Part shown: positions 34,313 to 45,142 of the stretch, one piece after another | Numbering within the stretch: the stretch's first letter is position 1 | How the letters are laid out: each line of letters begins with the position of its first letter | NCBI RefSeq assembly: GCF_000717655.1 | Contig: NZ_JNZY01000027.1 | Coordinates: 1-64,000 of the forward strand | Direction of reading: 5' to 3' | Source: Streptomyces katrae | Lineage (GTDB): Bacteria > Actinomycetota > Actinomycetes > Streptomycetales > Streptomycetaceae | Length of the DNA: 64,000 nucleotides | Notes under the pieces: model-generated | What the model was told of the DNA's origin: nothing | Database searches by the model: none | The model's input: only the letters and a program-made list of their open reading frames with translations | Made by a program: the position numbers and the translations under genes

Positions 34313-35275
34313 ATGGATCACAGCGGTCACGGCATGGACATGCACATGGACATGGACCTGCCGCCGTTCACTCTCGGGCGCGGGCTGGAGTTCTCCTTCG
34401 ACGCCTTCTTCCTGATCGGCTCGCTGGTGGGCCTCGGCCTGTACCTGTGGGGTGTGGTGCGGCTGCGCCGCCGCGGGGACGCCTGGCCGCTGGGCCGGAC
34501 CATCGCCTTCACCGCCGGCGTGCTGAGCATCGCCCTCATGATGTGCACCAAGCTGAACGACTACGGCATGGTCATGTTCAGCGTGCACATGGTCCAGCAC
34601 ATGGTCATCAGCATGCTCTCGCCGATCCTGCTGCTGCTGGGCGCTCCGGTGACGCTGGCGCTGCGCGCGCTCCCGCCCGCCGCCCGCGGCCGCAAGGGAC
34701 CGCGCGAGCTGCTGCTGATGCTGCTGCACAGCCGCTACATGAAGGTGATCACGCACCCGGTGTTCACCATCCCGATGTTCATCGCGAGCCTCTACGCCCT
34801 CTACTTCACGCCGCTCTTCGACTTCCTCATGGAGAGCAAGCCCGGGCACATCGGCATGATGGTGCACTTCCTGGCCGTCGGCCTGATCTTCTTCTGGCCA
34901 ATCATGGGCGTGGACCCGGGTCCGCACCGCCCCGGCTACGTGATGCGGATGCTGGAGCTCTTCGCCGGCATGCCGTTCCACGCCTTCTTCGGGATCGCCG
35001 TCATGATGGCGAGCGAGCCGATGATCAAGACGTACGCGAACCCGCCGGCCTCCCTGGGCATCGACCCGCTGCTCGACCAGCAGTGGGGCGGCGGCTTCGC
35101 CTGGGCCTTCAGCGAGATCCCGTCGGTGCTGGTGCTGATCGCGCTGGTCTACCAGTGGTACCACTCCGAGCAGCGGGCGGCGAAGCGCGCGGACCGGGCC
35201 GCGGACCGCGACGGCGACCAGGAGCTGGAGGCGTACAACTCCTATCTCGCCTCGCTCCAAGCGCGTGGCCAGTAG
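34313..35275 (+). CDS. CtaG-like cytochrome c oxidase assembly protein
   Basis: A 320-residue membrane protein of the Caa3_CtaG family with about seven hydrophobic segments. The N-terminus MDHSGHGMDMHMDMD is rich in His and Met and looks like a copper-binding extension. Conserved His/Met pairs occur in or near helices (VHMVQHMV, HIGMMVHF, MPFHAFFG). The family is involved in copper delivery or maturation of haem-copper oxidases. GGGAGTG precedes the ATG. A small two-helix protein gene follows by 32 bp. Confidence 0.88.
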   Translation: MDHSGHGMDMHMDMDLPPFTLGRGLEFSFDAFFLIGSLVGLGLYLWGVVRLRRRGDAWPLGRTIAFTAGVLSIALMMCTKLNDYGMVMFSVHMVQHMVISMLSPILLLLGAPVTLALRALPPAARGRKGPRELLLMLLHSRYMKVITHPVFTIPMFIASLYALYFTPLFDFLMESKPGHIGMMVHFLAVGLIFFWPIMGVDPGPHRPGYVMRMLELFAGMPFHAFFGIAVMMASEPMIKTYANPPASLGIDPLLDQQWGGGFAWAFSEIPSVLVLIALVYQWYHSEQRAAKRADRAADRDGDQELEAYNSYLASLQARGQ

Positions 35276-35307
35276 CGGAGGAGCACCTTCGCGCGCGACC
35301 ATGGGGC

Positions 35308-35466
35308 ATGACCGGATCCGTTAAGGCGATGGCCGTCATGACCTTCGCCGCTCTGGTGGCCGTCGCCACGTACTCTGTGGCCCTCGGCAGCAACGGCTGG
35401 CTGTGGTTCGCCTGGGTGGTCCTCGGCCTGCTGACCGCCGGCATGGCCGCGTCCCGCAAGACCTGA
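35308..35466 (+). CDS. Small two-helix membrane protein, 52 aa
   Basis: ATG 35308 opens a 52-residue protein made almost entirely of two hydrophobic segments (AVMTFAALVAVATYSVAL and GWLWFAWVVLGLLTAGMAA) joined by GSN. The ribosome site is weak (GGGG) and it probably depends on read-through from the CtaG-like gene. Its position suggests a role linked to that protein; function unknown. Confidence 0.65.
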   Translation: MTGSVKAMAVMTFAALVAVATYSVALGSNGWLWFAWVVLGLLTAGMAASRKT

Positions 35467-35627
35467 ACCGGCGCGCCCGCACCACCTTCCCCTCCTCGAG
35501 CCTGTCGCAGGCCGGGCTGGCCGCCGCCGTGATCCTGTGCCGGCTGGTCGGATTCTCGTTCGCCATGCCCATCGGGCACCGTGTACGGCACACTGACCTG
35601 ACCGCCAGGTGAAGGGAAAACGCCCCG

Positions 35628-36338
35628 GTGTTCTACCACTTGCTCAAGCACGTGCTGCTCGGTCCGCTGCTGCGGCTGCTGTTCCGCCCGCGCATCGAGG
35701 GACTGGAGAACATCCCGCCGGAAGGGGCCGCGATCATCGCGGGCAACCACCTGTCCTTCTCGGACCACTTCCTGATGCCCGCCATCCTCAAACGCCGGAT
35801 CACGTTCCTCGCGAAGGCCGAGTACTTCACCGGCCCCGGGTTGAAGGGCCGGCTGACCGCGTTCTTCTTCCGCAGTGCCGGGCAGATCCCGGTGGACCGC
35901 TCGGGCAAGGACGCCGGACAGGCCGCGCTGCGCGAGGGGCTCGGGGTACTGGCCGAGGGCGAGCTGCTGGGCATCTACCCGGAGGGCACCCGCTCCCACG
36001 ACGGGCGGCTGTACAAGGGCAAGGTGGGCGTGGCCGCGATGGCGCTCGGGGCCGGGGTGCCGGTCGTACCGTGCGCGATGGTCGGCACCTTCGAGATCCA
36101 GCCGCCCGGTCAGAAGATCCCGAACATCCGGCGCGTGACGATCCGCTTCGGCCGGCCGCTCGACTTCTCGCGGTACGCGGGGCTGGAGGGCGAGCGGGCC
36201 GTGCTGCGGGCCGTCACCGACGAGATCATGTACGCCGTCCTCGAGCTGTCCGGCCAGGAGTACGTCGACCGGTACGCCGCCGAGGTCAAGGCGGAGGCGG
36301 AGGAAGCGCGGAAGAAGGCCCGGCGCAAGACGCGCTGA
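35628..36338 (+). CDS. 1-acyl-sn-glycerol-3-phosphate acyltransferase family protein
   Basis: The 236-residue PlsC-type acyltransferase starts at GTG 35628 behind GAAGGGAA. The catalytic NHxxxxD motif is NHLSFSD (His41, Asp46); the glycerol-phosphate-binding YPEGTRS is at 117-123. An N-terminal hydrophobic helix (LLKHVLLGPLLRLLF) anchors it to the membrane, and the C-terminus is a charged helix. It transfers an acyl chain to lysophosphatidic acid in phospholipid synthesis; exact substrate not fixed by sequence. Confidence 0.9.
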   Translation: MFYHLLKHVLLGPLLRLLFRPRIEGLENIPPEGAAIIAGNHLSFSDHFLMPAILKRRITFLAKAEYFTGPGLKGRLTAFFFRSAGQIPVDRSGKDAGQAALREGLGVLAEGELLGIYPEGTRSHDGRLYKGKVGVAAMALGAGVPVVPCAMVGTFEIQPPGQKIPNIRRVTIRFGRPLDFSRYAGLEGERAVLRAVTDEIMYAVLELSGQEYVDRYAAEVKAEAEEARKKARRKTR

Positions 36339-36375
36339 GCCTTCTCCCGTACTGTGACGTGCCGAGCCGTCTGCC

Positions 36376-38040
36376 TTAGCGGACGGCCGGCAGTTCCTCC
36401 AGCGCCGGCAGGGCCGACGACGGGGCCGCGGCGAGGGACTTCGCGGTGGCCGGGGCCGGGGCGACCGGAGTGGCGTGCGGACCGCACTTCACGTCCGCGG
36501 CGTCGACCTTGCCCTCGAGCAGGTAGGCGTCCACCCGGGTGTTGATGCAGGGGTTCACCAGGCTGGTGACACCGTGCGAGCCGGCGTTCTGCTCGGTGAT
36601 CAGGCGGGAGCCGGCGAGGCGGCGGTGCAGTTCGACGCCACCCTTGTACGGCGTGGCCGCGTCACGCTCGGACTGGACGATCAGGACCGGGGCCAGGCCG
36701 CGCTTGGCACCGACCTCGATCGGCGTGCTCTGCTTGGACTTCCAGGTCGCGCAGGGGAGGTTCATCCACGCGTTGGACCAGGTCAGGAACGGGTACTTCT
36801 CGTGCAGCTTGCTGTTGTCCCTGTCCCACTTGGCCCAGCTGGTCGGCCACTTGGCGTCGGCGCACTCGACCGCGGTGTAGACCGCGTTGCCGTTCTCCGA
36901 GGCGATGTTGCCCTGGATGTCGGACATGTCCGGCGAGATCGCCTCGATCAGCGGCTTCTCGTCACCGGCCACGTACGCGCTGAACGCCTGGGCGACGGGC
37001 ACCCAGGAGGAGTCGTAGTACGGGGCGCCCTGGAAGAAGCCGATGAGCTCGGCCGGGCCGACGACCCCGCCGAGCGGGTTGGCCTTGGCCTTGGCGCGCA
37101 GCTCCTGCCACTTGGCCTCGACCTTGGCGCGGGTGTCGCCGATGTGGAAGACGTTGTCGTTCTTGGCGACCCAGTCCTGCCAGTCGTTCCAGCGCATCTG
37201 GAAGGCGACGTCCTGCTCGAGGTTCGCCTCGTACCAGATGTTCTCCTGCGCCGGGTTGACGACGCTGTCGACGATCATGCGGCGCACGTGGGTCGGGAAC
37301 AGGGTCGCGTAGACCCCGCCGATGTAGGTGCCGTAGGAGACGCCGATGAAATTGAGCTTCTTCTCGCCGAGGGCGGCACGGATGACGTCCAGGTCACGCG
37401 CGATGTTCGGCGTGGTCATGTACGGCAGCATGTCGCCGCTGCGCTCCTTGCAGCCGTCCGCGTACTCCGCGGCGAGCTTGCGCTGGGCGTCCTTGTCGGC
37501 CTTGGTGTCCGGGACCGGGTCGGCCTTGGGAGCCTTGACGAACTCCTGCGGGTCGACGCACGAGATCGGCGCCGAGTGGCCGACGCCGCGGGGGTCGAAG
37601 CCCACGAAGTCGTACGCCTTGGAGGTGTTCACCCAGAGGGGGGACTTGGTGGTGACCCGGCGCGGGAAGCGCATGCCGGAACCGCCGGGGCCGCCCGGGT
37701 TGTAGAAGAGCGCGCCCTGGCGCTCCTCCTTGGTGCCGGTGCTGACGGCGCGGTCGACCGCGAGGTCGATCGTCTTGCCGAACGGCTTCGAGTAGTCGAG
37801 CGGGACCTTGACCCAGCCACACTGGATCGGGGCCTCGAAGCCCCAGTCCGCGGGGCAGTCCTTCCACTCGACCCCGGTGGCGGCGGCGCGGGCGGCGGCG
37901 AGCTGGACGCCCAGCCCCTCCGGAAGCCCGCTGTTCTGGCTGGCCGGAGCCGCGGCGGCCGGCGGGGCCAGCAGCAGGCCCGCGGCCAGCGCTCCGGTGA
38001 TCAGAGTGGCAGCGCTCCCCAGCGCTGCAGTGCGTATCAC
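36376..38040 (-). CDS. Secreted tripeptidyl aminopeptidase (S33, alpha/beta hydrolase)
   Basis: The 554-residue exported protease starts at GTG 38040. The signal peptide (ATLITGALAAGLLLAPPAAAAP) is followed by an alpha/beta-hydrolase fold with oxyanion segment NPGGPGGSG, nucleophile Ser235 in GVSYGTY, and acid and base in SERDAATPY and GSHGVTS. Length and motifs match the Streptomyces tripeptidyl aminopeptidase/SlpD-E group, which removes tripeptides from protein N-termini outside the cell. Four or more Cys residues near the C-terminus may form disulphides. It stands alone, convergent with plsC. Confidence 0.92.
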   Translation of the reverse strand: MIRTAALGSAATLITGALAAGLLLAPPAAAAPASQNSGLPEGLGVQLAAARAAATGVEWKDCPADWGFEAPIQCGWVKVPLDYSKPFGKTIDLAVDRAVSTGTKEERQGALFYNPGGPGGSGMRFPRRVTTKSPLWVNTSKAYDFVGFDPRGVGHSAPISCVDPQEFVKAPKADPVPDTKADKDAQRKLAAEYADGCKERSGDMLPYMTTPNIARDLDVIRAALGEKKLNFIGVSYGTYIGGVYATLFPTHVRRMIVDSVVNPAQENIWYEANLEQDVAFQMRWNDWQDWVAKNDNVFHIGDTRAKVEAKWQELRAKAKANPLGGVVGPAELIGFFQGAPYYDSSWVPVAQAFSAYVAGDEKPLIEAISPDMSDIQGNIASENGNAVYTAVECADAKWPTSWAKWDRDNSKLHEKYPFLTWSNAWMNLPCATWKSKQSTPIEVGAKRGLAPVLIVQSERDAATPYKGGVELHRRLAGSRLITEQNAGSHGVTSLVNPCINTRVDAYLLEGKVDAADVKCGPHATPVAPAPATAKSLAAAPSSALPALEELPAVR

Positions 38041-38229
38041 GTGGTTGTTCCCCCTGCGTCAGGCCCGGCCGGAGGAGGCCGGGTTGGTCGGTGCAGTGTC
38101 TGTGCAGGTGGATCCTTTCGTCTGACGTACACCTGACAACAGACCAAGGTCGCGTTCTTTGCCAACCCGATAACCGGAAAGGCGTGTACCGCTGAGCGGT
38201 GTCGCATTCGTCCCAAGTTTGCTCAGCAG

Positions 38230-39081
38230 TTACCAGCCGTAAGTGCGCCACGCCGTGTCGAGTACCTCGCGCAGCCGCAGCGCGTCCGGTGCCAGCGCCG
38301 TCACGAGGACGGCGGGACCGGCCAGCGGAGTGACGGCCGCGAACTCCCCGAGCACCGCGGCGGCGGGCGGCGACGCGGCGAATGCCGGGTCCACGACCAG
38401 GAGCTGACCGAGCGCCCGGTGTCCCGCCAGCCCCGCCGGCCCGTCCCAGCCGCCGGGTGCGCCCGGACCGCAGGCCAGCTCCTGGTCCAGCAGCGGGGTC
38501 CCGCCCCGGCTCACGGCGAGCCTGCTGCGCAGCAGGCCCGGCTCCTCCCCCGTCCGGCCCAGCACCTGCTCCTCGCGCAGCAGCAGCCGGGCGGTGGGGG
38601 CGAGTTCGGCCCGGGTGTGCACCCGCAGGTCGCTGCCGCGTACGGAGACCAGCGGCTCCGGCAGCCACCGCAGCGCCGCGTCCTCGGCCAGGGTCAGCCG
38701 TACGTCGTACCGCGCGGGCTCCCCACCGCGGCCGGGCAGCGCCAGGGTGGCGGCCGCCGAGGCCAGGGCGAGACGGGCCCCGGGGCCGACGGAGGCCTCC
38801 ACCGCGAGGTGGTCGCCGCCGAGCGGGGCGCTCATCGCGCCGACCAGCATCACGCCGGCCTCGGCGGGCGTGCCCCGGGTGCGGCGCAGCGCGAGCGGTC
38901 CCTCACCGGCCAGCAGCGGCAGGGCGGTACCGCCGCGGCCGTCGGCGACGGCGGAGATCCGGGCGGTGGCCCGTACGCCGGCCGGAGCAGGGGCGGGCCG
39001 GGCCGGGGCCGGCGGGGCCGGGTCGGGCGGAACCGGGGCCGGCGGGGCGGCGGGAGGCGCGGGGGCCACCGCAGGGCTCAC
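38230..39081 (-). CDS. ureD: Urease accessory protein UreD (UreH)
   Basis: The 283-residue protein starts at GTG 39081, which overlaps the ureG stop as GTGA. UreD hallmarks are [19 protein letters not shown] and PEPLV. It forms the UreDFG complex that loads nickel into apo-urease. The first 40 residues are an unusual Pro/Ala tract ([18 protein letters not shown]...) that most UreD proteins lack and which should be disordered. It is the last gene of the urease operon. Confidence 0.92.
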   Translation of the reverse strand: MSPAVAPAPPAAPPAPVPPDPAPPAPARPAPAPAGVRATARISAVADGRGGTALPLLAGEGPLALRRTRGTPAEAGVMLVGAMSAPLGGDHLAVEASVGPGARLALASAAATLALPGRGGEPARYDVRLTLAEDAALRWLPEPLVSVRGSDLRVHTRAELAPTARLLLREEQVLGRTGEEPGLLRSRLAVSRGGTPLLDQELACGPGAPGGWDGPAGLAGHRALGQLLVVDPAFAASPPAAAVLGEFAAVTPLAGPAVLVTALAPDALRLREVLDTAWRTYGW

Positions 39082-39764
39082 CGGGCGGCCCAGGCGGCGA
39101 TCCGCTCGCGCACCCACGCGGCCACCGGTGCCACGCCGTCCTCGCCGCGCAGCGACTGGAAGGCGACGGGCAGTTCGCCGCGCTGCTCGGCGGCGTCGCG
39201 GGCCATCCGGTCCAGGTCGGAGCCCACGTAGGGGGCGAGGTCGGTCTTGTTGACGACGAGCAGGTCGGCGGTGGTGACGCCGGGGCCGCCCTTGCGCGGG
39301 ATGTCGTCGCCGCCCGCCACGTCGATGACGAAGATCTGGGCGTCGACGAGGCCGCGGGAGAAGGTGGCGGTGAGGTTGTCGCCGCCGGACTCGACGAGGA
39401 TCAGGTCGAGCGGGCCGACCGTCTCCTCCAGCTCCTCGACCGCCTCCAGGTTGGCGGAGATGTCGTCGCGGATGGCCGTGTGCGGGCAGGCACCGGTCTC
39501 CACCGCGCTGATCCGCTCGGGCGGCAGGACGGCCTCGCGGAGCAGGAACTCGGCGTCCTCCCGGGTGTAGATGTCGTTGGTGACGACGGCCATGGACAGC
39601 TCGGTGCGCAGGGCGCGGCAGAGGGCGGCGACCGTGGCCGTCTTGCCGGAGCCGACGGGTCCGCCGAGGCCGATCCGCAGGGCCCTGCGCGAGCCGTCGG
39701 CCCGCACCGGCCCGGCGCTGTGGGTGTGGCGTGGGGGGTAGGTCACGCCGTGGTCGAGATGCAT
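39078..39764 (-). CDS. ureG: Urease accessory GTPase UreG
   Basis: The 228-residue GTPase starts at ATG 39764 (MHLDHG, after GGAGA). The P-loop is GGPVGSGKT (34-42), followed by [13 protein letters not shown] and the metal-binding CPH ([13 protein letters not shown]), VESGGDNL and NKTDL for guanine recognition. An N-terminal His-containing stretch (HLDHG, PRHTH) may hold nickel. GTP hydrolysis drives nickel transfer to urease. It overlaps ureD by 4 bp. Confidence 0.96.
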   Translation of the reverse strand: MHLDHGVTYPPRHTHSAGPVRADGSRRALRIGLGGPVGSGKTATVAALCRALRTELSMAVVTNDIYTREDAEFLLREAVLPPERISAVETGACPHTAIRDDISANLEAVEELEETVGPLDLILVESGGDNLTATFSRGLVDAQIFVIDVAGGDDIPRKGGPGVTTADLLVVNKTDLAPYVGSDLDRMARDAAEQRGELPVAFQSLRGEDGVAPVAAWVRERIAAWAAR

Positions 39765-39816
39765 GGGGGTCTCCGGAGTCGATCGTGGAGGCGGTCGGGA
39801 AGCGGTGAGGGGGCGG

Positions 39817-40491
39817 TCACGAGGCGAAGAGCCGTACCGGCCAGTCGGCATGGCTCTCCGCCGCGACGTCCAGCAGCGGGGAGGAGGCCGCGGGCAGAGC
39901 GTCCGGGCCCTCCAGCCGTGCCCGGTGCGCGGCCTGGGCGGCCCGGGCGGCGACGGCGTCGAGCTCGGGGGCGAGGCGGGCCAGGACCCCGCTCGCCTCG
40001 AAGGGGTCCAGGCCGAGCAGCCGTACGGTCGCGGTCGCCGGTCCGCCGACGCTCTCGTACGCCGCCACGTGCGCGGCGTCCAGCGGACCCAGCCCGGCGG
40101 CCCGGGCGGTGAGCCCGAGCACGACCGGCTGGTGCGCCCCGCGGGGGAAGGCCGCGGCGAGCGCGTCGAGTTCGGCGGCGGGCCAGGTGGCCCGGGCGGC
40201 CCGCAGCAGCTGCCGGCCCAGCCGCCGCGCCGCGGTGCGCAGCGCGGGCGACGGAGTACGGGCGTCGGCGGCGGTGTCGAGCACTGCCGGGTCGAGCCCG
40301 AGGGCTGCGGCCGCGGCGAGTGCGGCGGCGACGAGTCCGGCCGTGTGGAGCCGGCCCCGGCAGAACTCCTCGAGGGTGGCGGCGTCGTGGATCCGGCCCG
40401 CCTTGCAGGCGGCCTCGGCCCCGCCGGAGTGGGCGTGCCCGCCCGCGGGGAAGCGGCCGTCGGCGAGCACGAGCAGGGCGGCGAGGCTCAT
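39817..40491 (-). CDS. ureF: Urease accessory protein UreF
   Basis: A 224-residue, Ala-rich all-helical protein beginning [24 protein letters not shown], the standard UreF N-terminus. It links UreD to UreG and gates nickel transfer. It follows ureC by 30 bp and precedes ureG by about 52 bp in the operon ureABCFGD. Confidence 0.95.
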   Translation of the reverse strand: MSLAALLVLADGRFPAGGHAHSGGAEAACKAGRIHDAATLEEFCRGRLHTAGLVAAALAAAAALGLDPAVLDTAADARTPSPALRTAARRLGRQLLRAARATWPAAELDALAAAFPRGAHQPVVLGLTARAAGLGPLDAAHVAAYESVGGPATATVRLLGLDPFEASGVLARLAPELDAVAARAAQAAHRARLEGPDALPAASSPLLDVAAESHADWPVRLFAS

Positions 40492-40521
40492 CGGGCCGTG
40501 CCCGTCGGAAGGGGACCCATG

Positions 40522-42235
<1,714 letters not shown>

Positions 42236-42243
<8 letters not shown>

Positions 42244-42547
42244 CGAGCGGCCCCCCGGTCTCCCCGCGCAGGCCCGGTACGGTGCGCAGCCCGCCCAGCG
42301 GTACGAGCTCCACGGCGACCGGGATGCCCGGCTCGAAGCGCACGGCGGTGCCGGCGGCGACGTTGAGCCGCAGCCCGCGGGCGGCCCGGCGGTCGAAGTC
42401 GAGGCCGGGGTTGGCCTCGGCGAAGTGGTAGTGGGAACCGACCTGGACGGGCCGGTCGGCGGCGTTGAGCACCGTGAGGCGGGTGACGGGCCGGCCCTCG
42501 TTGAGGCGCACCGGGCCGTCCCCGTGGACGATTTCGCCGGGGATCAT
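42236..42547 (-). CDS. ureB: Urease beta subunit
   Basis: A 103-residue UreB of normal length: [19 protein letters not shown] and [18 protein letters not shown] are diagnostic. It forms part of the (UreABC)3 trimer. The gene follows ureA by 14 bp and overlaps ureC. Confidence 0.96.
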
Positions 42548-42561
42548 GCGGGTACTCCCCT

Positions 42562-42864
42562 TCAGACGATCGGGTCGTGGACGGTGACGAGCTTGGTGCC
42601 GTCCGGGAAGGTCGCCTCGACCTGGACGTCGTGGATCATCTCGGGGATCCCCTCCATCACCTCGGCGCGGCCGAGCACGGTGCGGCCGGAGGCCATGAGT
42701 TCGGCCACGGTCCGCCCGTCACGGGCGCCTTCGAGGATGTGCGAGGTGATCAGGGCGACCGCTTCGGGGTGGTTGAGCAGGACCCCGCGCGCCCTGCGCT
42801 TCTCGGCCACGTCGGCGGCCACGTGGATGAGCAGTCTCTCCTGCTCGTGCGGTGTCAGTTGCAC
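42562..42864 (-). CDS. ureA: Urease gamma subunit
   Basis: A 100-residue UreA. I choose GTG 42864 ([21 protein letters not shown]), the family's canonical start, over the nine-codon longer frame. [20 protein letters not shown] is fully conserved. First gene of the operon; its promoter region has TAGGGT as likely -10 box and a dyad just above it. Confidence 0.95.
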   Translation of the reverse strand: MQLTPHEQERLLIHVAADVAEKRRARGVLLNHPEAVALITSHILEGARDGRTVAELMASGRTVLGRAEVMEGIPEMIHDVQVEATFPDGTKLVTVHDPIV

Positions 42865-42925
42865 TCGTAACTCACCAAGCTTCCAGGACAAGATCGACGG
42901 CGCGCCGGGCCGACCCTAGCGACCT

Positions 42926-42940
42926 TCAACACTTTGTTGA
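42926..42940 (-). promoter_or_regulatory. Dyad in the urease promoter
   Basis: TCAACA-CTT-TGTTGA (42926-42940) is a perfect 6-bp dyad lying 7 bp above the -10-like box of ureA, over the spacer and -35 area. This is where a repressor would sit. It does not match the GlnR consensus well, so the controlling protein is unknown. Confidence 0.45.
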
Positions 42941-43138
42941 CCTGCACATATCCGAACCAAGCATGTCTTGCCCAACGCAGAGAAAGGCTTTCCGTCCCGA
43001 GCACCGCCGCTTTACCGGCGGATGGGTGATCATTGACGGAAGGCCGTGCCCGCCACGCTAGGCGCCGCGCTTTTCCGCCGCGTTAACCCACGTTTCGGGG
43101 AGGCACCCGGTTCAACTCCCGGGCCGCCCGCAGCCGGT

Positions 43139-43150
43139 TCCGTATACGGA
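43139..43150. promoter_or_regulatory. 12-bp palindrome before the VOC gene
   Basis: TCCGTATACGGA (43139-43150) is a perfect palindrome flanked by CCGG on both sides, 54 bases upstream of the VOC start. A candidate operator. Confidence 0.35.
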
Positions 43151-43203
43151 CCGGACCGACGGTCCCCCGGCCACTGCCACGGGACCCGCCATCAAGGAGC
43201 TGC

Positions 43204-43593
43204 ATGTTCGTCAACCCGGTCCGCCACATCACCTTCAACGCGCTCGAGCCGTACAAGACCGCCGAGTTCTGGTCCGCCGTGACCGGCTTCCCGATCCACC
43301 CGGACGACGTCGAGGGCGACGACGAGATCCTGCTGGACCCGGGGCAGCCCGGGGTCCCCGGTCTGTTGTTCGTCCGGGTGCCGGACGCCAAGTCCGTCAA
43401 GAACCGGGTCCACCTGGACATCCAGCCGCCCACCGGGACCCGGGACGAGACCGTCGAGCGGCTCATCGCGCTCGGGGCGGAGCTGGTCGACGACCGGCGC
43501 CGGGAGGACGGCTCCGGCTGGGCCGTGCTCGCCGATCCTGAGGGCAACGAGCTGTGCATCGAGCGCAGTGCCGGGGAGCGCGGGCAGGGCTGA
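43204..43593 (+). CDS. VOC (glyoxalase/bleomycin-resistance fold) family protein
   Basis: The 129-residue protein starts at ATG 43204 after AAGGAG. It has the paired beta-alpha-beta-beta-beta modules of the vicinal-oxygen-chelate fold: VRHITFNALEPYKTAEFWSAVTGF, VHLDIQ and WAVLADPEGNELCIE. Metal-ligand positions (His8, His in VHLDI, Glu in LCIE) are kept. Substrate unknown; such proteins act in aldehyde detoxification, ring cleavage or drug binding. Confidence 0.85.
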   Translation: MFVNPVRHITFNALEPYKTAEFWSAVTGFPIHPDDVEGDDEILLDPGQPGVPGLLFVRVPDAKSVKNRVHLDIQPPTGTRDETVERLIALGAELVDDRRREDGSGWAVLADPEGNELCIERSAGERGQG

Positions 43594-43601
43594 GCGCGTC
43601 T

Positions 43602-44051
43602 CTAACAGCCGGTGACGCTCTTCGCGGGAGCCCCGACGGGCCAGGGCACGGCGATCCAGACGGTCTTGCCGCCGTCCTCGGTGGGGCTGACGGAGAGCCG
43701 GCCACCCGCTTCGGCGGTGAGCCAGCGGATGATGACCATCCCCCGGCCGTTGTCCTGCTGGACGGCGGCCGGGAGGCGCTTGGGCCAGCGCGGGTGACTG
43801 TCGGTCACCCCGACGCGGAGCCACTCCCCGCGCTCGAGGCGGATGTCCACGGTGAAGGTGGGCGACTGGCCGAAGGTGTGCTGCACGGCATTGGTGGCGA
43901 GCTCCGAGACGATCAGCCGGACACTGTCGGCGGTGTCGGCTTCGTCGGGCAGTCCCCATTCGCCGAGCACCTCCGCGACGTAGCGGCGGGCTGTGGCGAC
44001 CGAGGCGGGATCGCTCGGCAGAGTGACGGATGCTTCCTGGTGGTCTGTCAT
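43602..44051 (-). CDS. RsbW-like anti-sigma/ATP-binding protein
   Basis: A 149-residue GHKL ATPase domain starting at ATG 44051 (MTDHQEASVTLPSD; an earlier start at 44117 has no support). The N box is IVSELATNAVQHT and the G1/G2 region DNGRGMVIIR. Proteins of this size usually bind sigma or anti-anti-sigma factors and control stress or development. It is divergent from an XRE-DUF5753 regulator with a DUF397 partner, a trio repeated many times in Streptomyces genomes (whiJ, abaA-like loci). Confidence 0.88.
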   Translation of the reverse strand: MTDHQEASVTLPSDPASVATARRYVAEVLGEWGLPDEADTADSVRLIVSELATNAVQHTFGQSPTFTVDIRLERGEWLRVGVTDSHPRWPKRLPAAVQQDNGRGMVIIRWLTAEAGGRLSVSPTEDGGKTVWIAVPWPVGAPAKSVTGC

Positions 44052-44170
44052 GGCGACAGTCCCTTTCCCACCGGGGCGAAACCCCGGATCTGTGCTGGAC
44101 GCCAGAGTGCCACCCATCGTCCCGCCGGTGCTGCCGTTCCCCCAAGATCTGCATATATCTGTCGCTCAAT

Positions 44171-44184
44171 GCAGTGAACTCTGC
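44171..44184 (+). promoter_or_regulatory. Short dyad in the XRE/ATPase divergent promoter
   Basis: GCAG-TGAACT-CTGC (44171-44184) lies in the AT-richer divergent gap, about 62 bp before the XRE start. It is a plausible self-binding site for the XRE protein; the match is by eye. Confidence 0.3.
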
Positions 44185-44245
44185 TACGGAAGAGCGTATT
44201 TGGACGGCAGACTGGTGCGAGCTGTGCCGGTGGAAGGAGGCGGGT

Positions 44246-45130
44246 ATGCAGCACGGTCCCGCGGTGCGCCGGCGCAAGCTCGGCGAGGAACTGCGCGCGC
44301 TGCGCGACCGGACCGGACTCACCAGTGGTGAGGCCGCCCGGATCGCGGGGTGGCACCAGTCGAAAATCAGCCGTATCGAGACAGGGCGCAGTGGCGTGAA
44401 ACCGGAGGACATCCGCCTCCTCCTCGATGTCTACGCAGAGGTCGTCAGCCCCGAGCAGCGGGCGCTGCTGGAGGCCCTGTCGGCCTCCGCAGCCGGCCCC
44501 GTTCCCGGCGGCGACGCCGTGCGCGGCCGCCAGTGGTGGCACGACTACCGGGGGCTGCTGCCGCAGGAGTACCGGGATTTCATCAGCCTGGAGGCGGGTG
44601 CCCGATCGGCCCGTACGGTCGAACTCTCCGTGGTGCCCGGCCTGTTGCAGACCCCAGAGTACGCGCGGGCGGTGACCCGGGCCGCGCTGGGCGGGCTGCC
44701 GGAGCCCAAGGTCGACGCCCTGGTCGACGTACGGCTGGCCCGGCAGTCGGTGCTGCGGGCGGATCCCCCGCTGGAGCTGAGCGCCGTACTGGACGAGGCG
44801 GTGCTGCGGCGGCAGATCGGCGGCCCCGGGGTGATGGCGGCGCAATTGCGGCATCTGGTGCAGGTGGCCCGGCTGCCCCAAGTGCGGTTGCAGGTACTTC
44901 CGTTCAGCGTGGGGGGGCATCTCGGCCTGACCGGACCGTTCGTTATTTTCTCATTTCCGAACATCGCCGATCTGGATGTGGTGGTACTCGACCATTTGAC
45001 GAGTAGCCTCTATCTGGAGCGGAAGGAAGACCTCGAGGCGTACAGCGCCGCATTCCGCACCATCCAGGCGCACGCCCTCCCGCCCCAGGACTCGTCGGAT
45101 CTCATCAGCTCACTCGCTGACGACGCGTAA
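44246..45130 (+). CDS. XRE-family regulator with DUF5753 domain
   Basis: The 294-residue protein starts at ATG 44246 behind AAGGAGG. The Cro/XRE helix-turn-helix (LGEELRALRDRTGLTSGEAARIAGWHQSKISRIETGRSG, residues 12-50) is joined to the DUF5753 domain (about 95-280; ELSVVPGLLQTPEYARAV, DEAVLRRQIGG, LQVLPF, LTGPFVIFSF). It belongs to the WhiJ-like developmental regulators of Streptomyces, which act with a DUF397 partner encoded next to them. Ribosome-coupled distance to the DUF397 gene is 12 bp. Confidence 0.93.
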   Translation: MQHGPAVRRRKLGEELRALRDRTGLTSGEAARIAGWHQSKISRIETGRSGVKPEDIRLLLDVYAEVVSPEQRALLEALSASAAGPVPGGDAVRGRQWWHDYRGLLPQEYRDFISLEAGARSARTVELSVVPGLLQTPEYARAVTRAALGGLPEPKVDALVDVRLARQSVLRADPPLELSAVLDEAVLRRQIGGPGVMAAQLRHLVQVARLPQVRLQVLPFSVGGHLGLTGPFVIFSFPNIADLDVVVLDHLTSSLYLERKEDLEAYSAAFRTIQAHALPPQDSSDLISSLADDA

Positions 45131-45142
45131 GGAGGCACCCCC

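Larger units (their letters stand above)
42892..43203. other. Divergent ureA / VOC promoter region, no gene seen
   Basis: About 310 non-coding bases. Leftward: TAGGGT (complement of 42913-42918) is a probable -10 box for the urease operon. Rightward: TTGACG (43033) with TAGGCG (43059) may be a promoter for the VOC gene, spacing rather long. A CCGCCG-CTTTAC-CGGCGG stem lies at 43004-43021. I see no open frame with a ribosome site. Confidence 0.45.

Noticed and set aside
43106..43123. tRNA-like T-arm (CCCGG-TTCAACTC-CCGGG)
   Set aside because: The loop has eight rather than seven bases, and no acceptor, D or anticodon stem is found upstream, so it is not a tRNA or clear att site.
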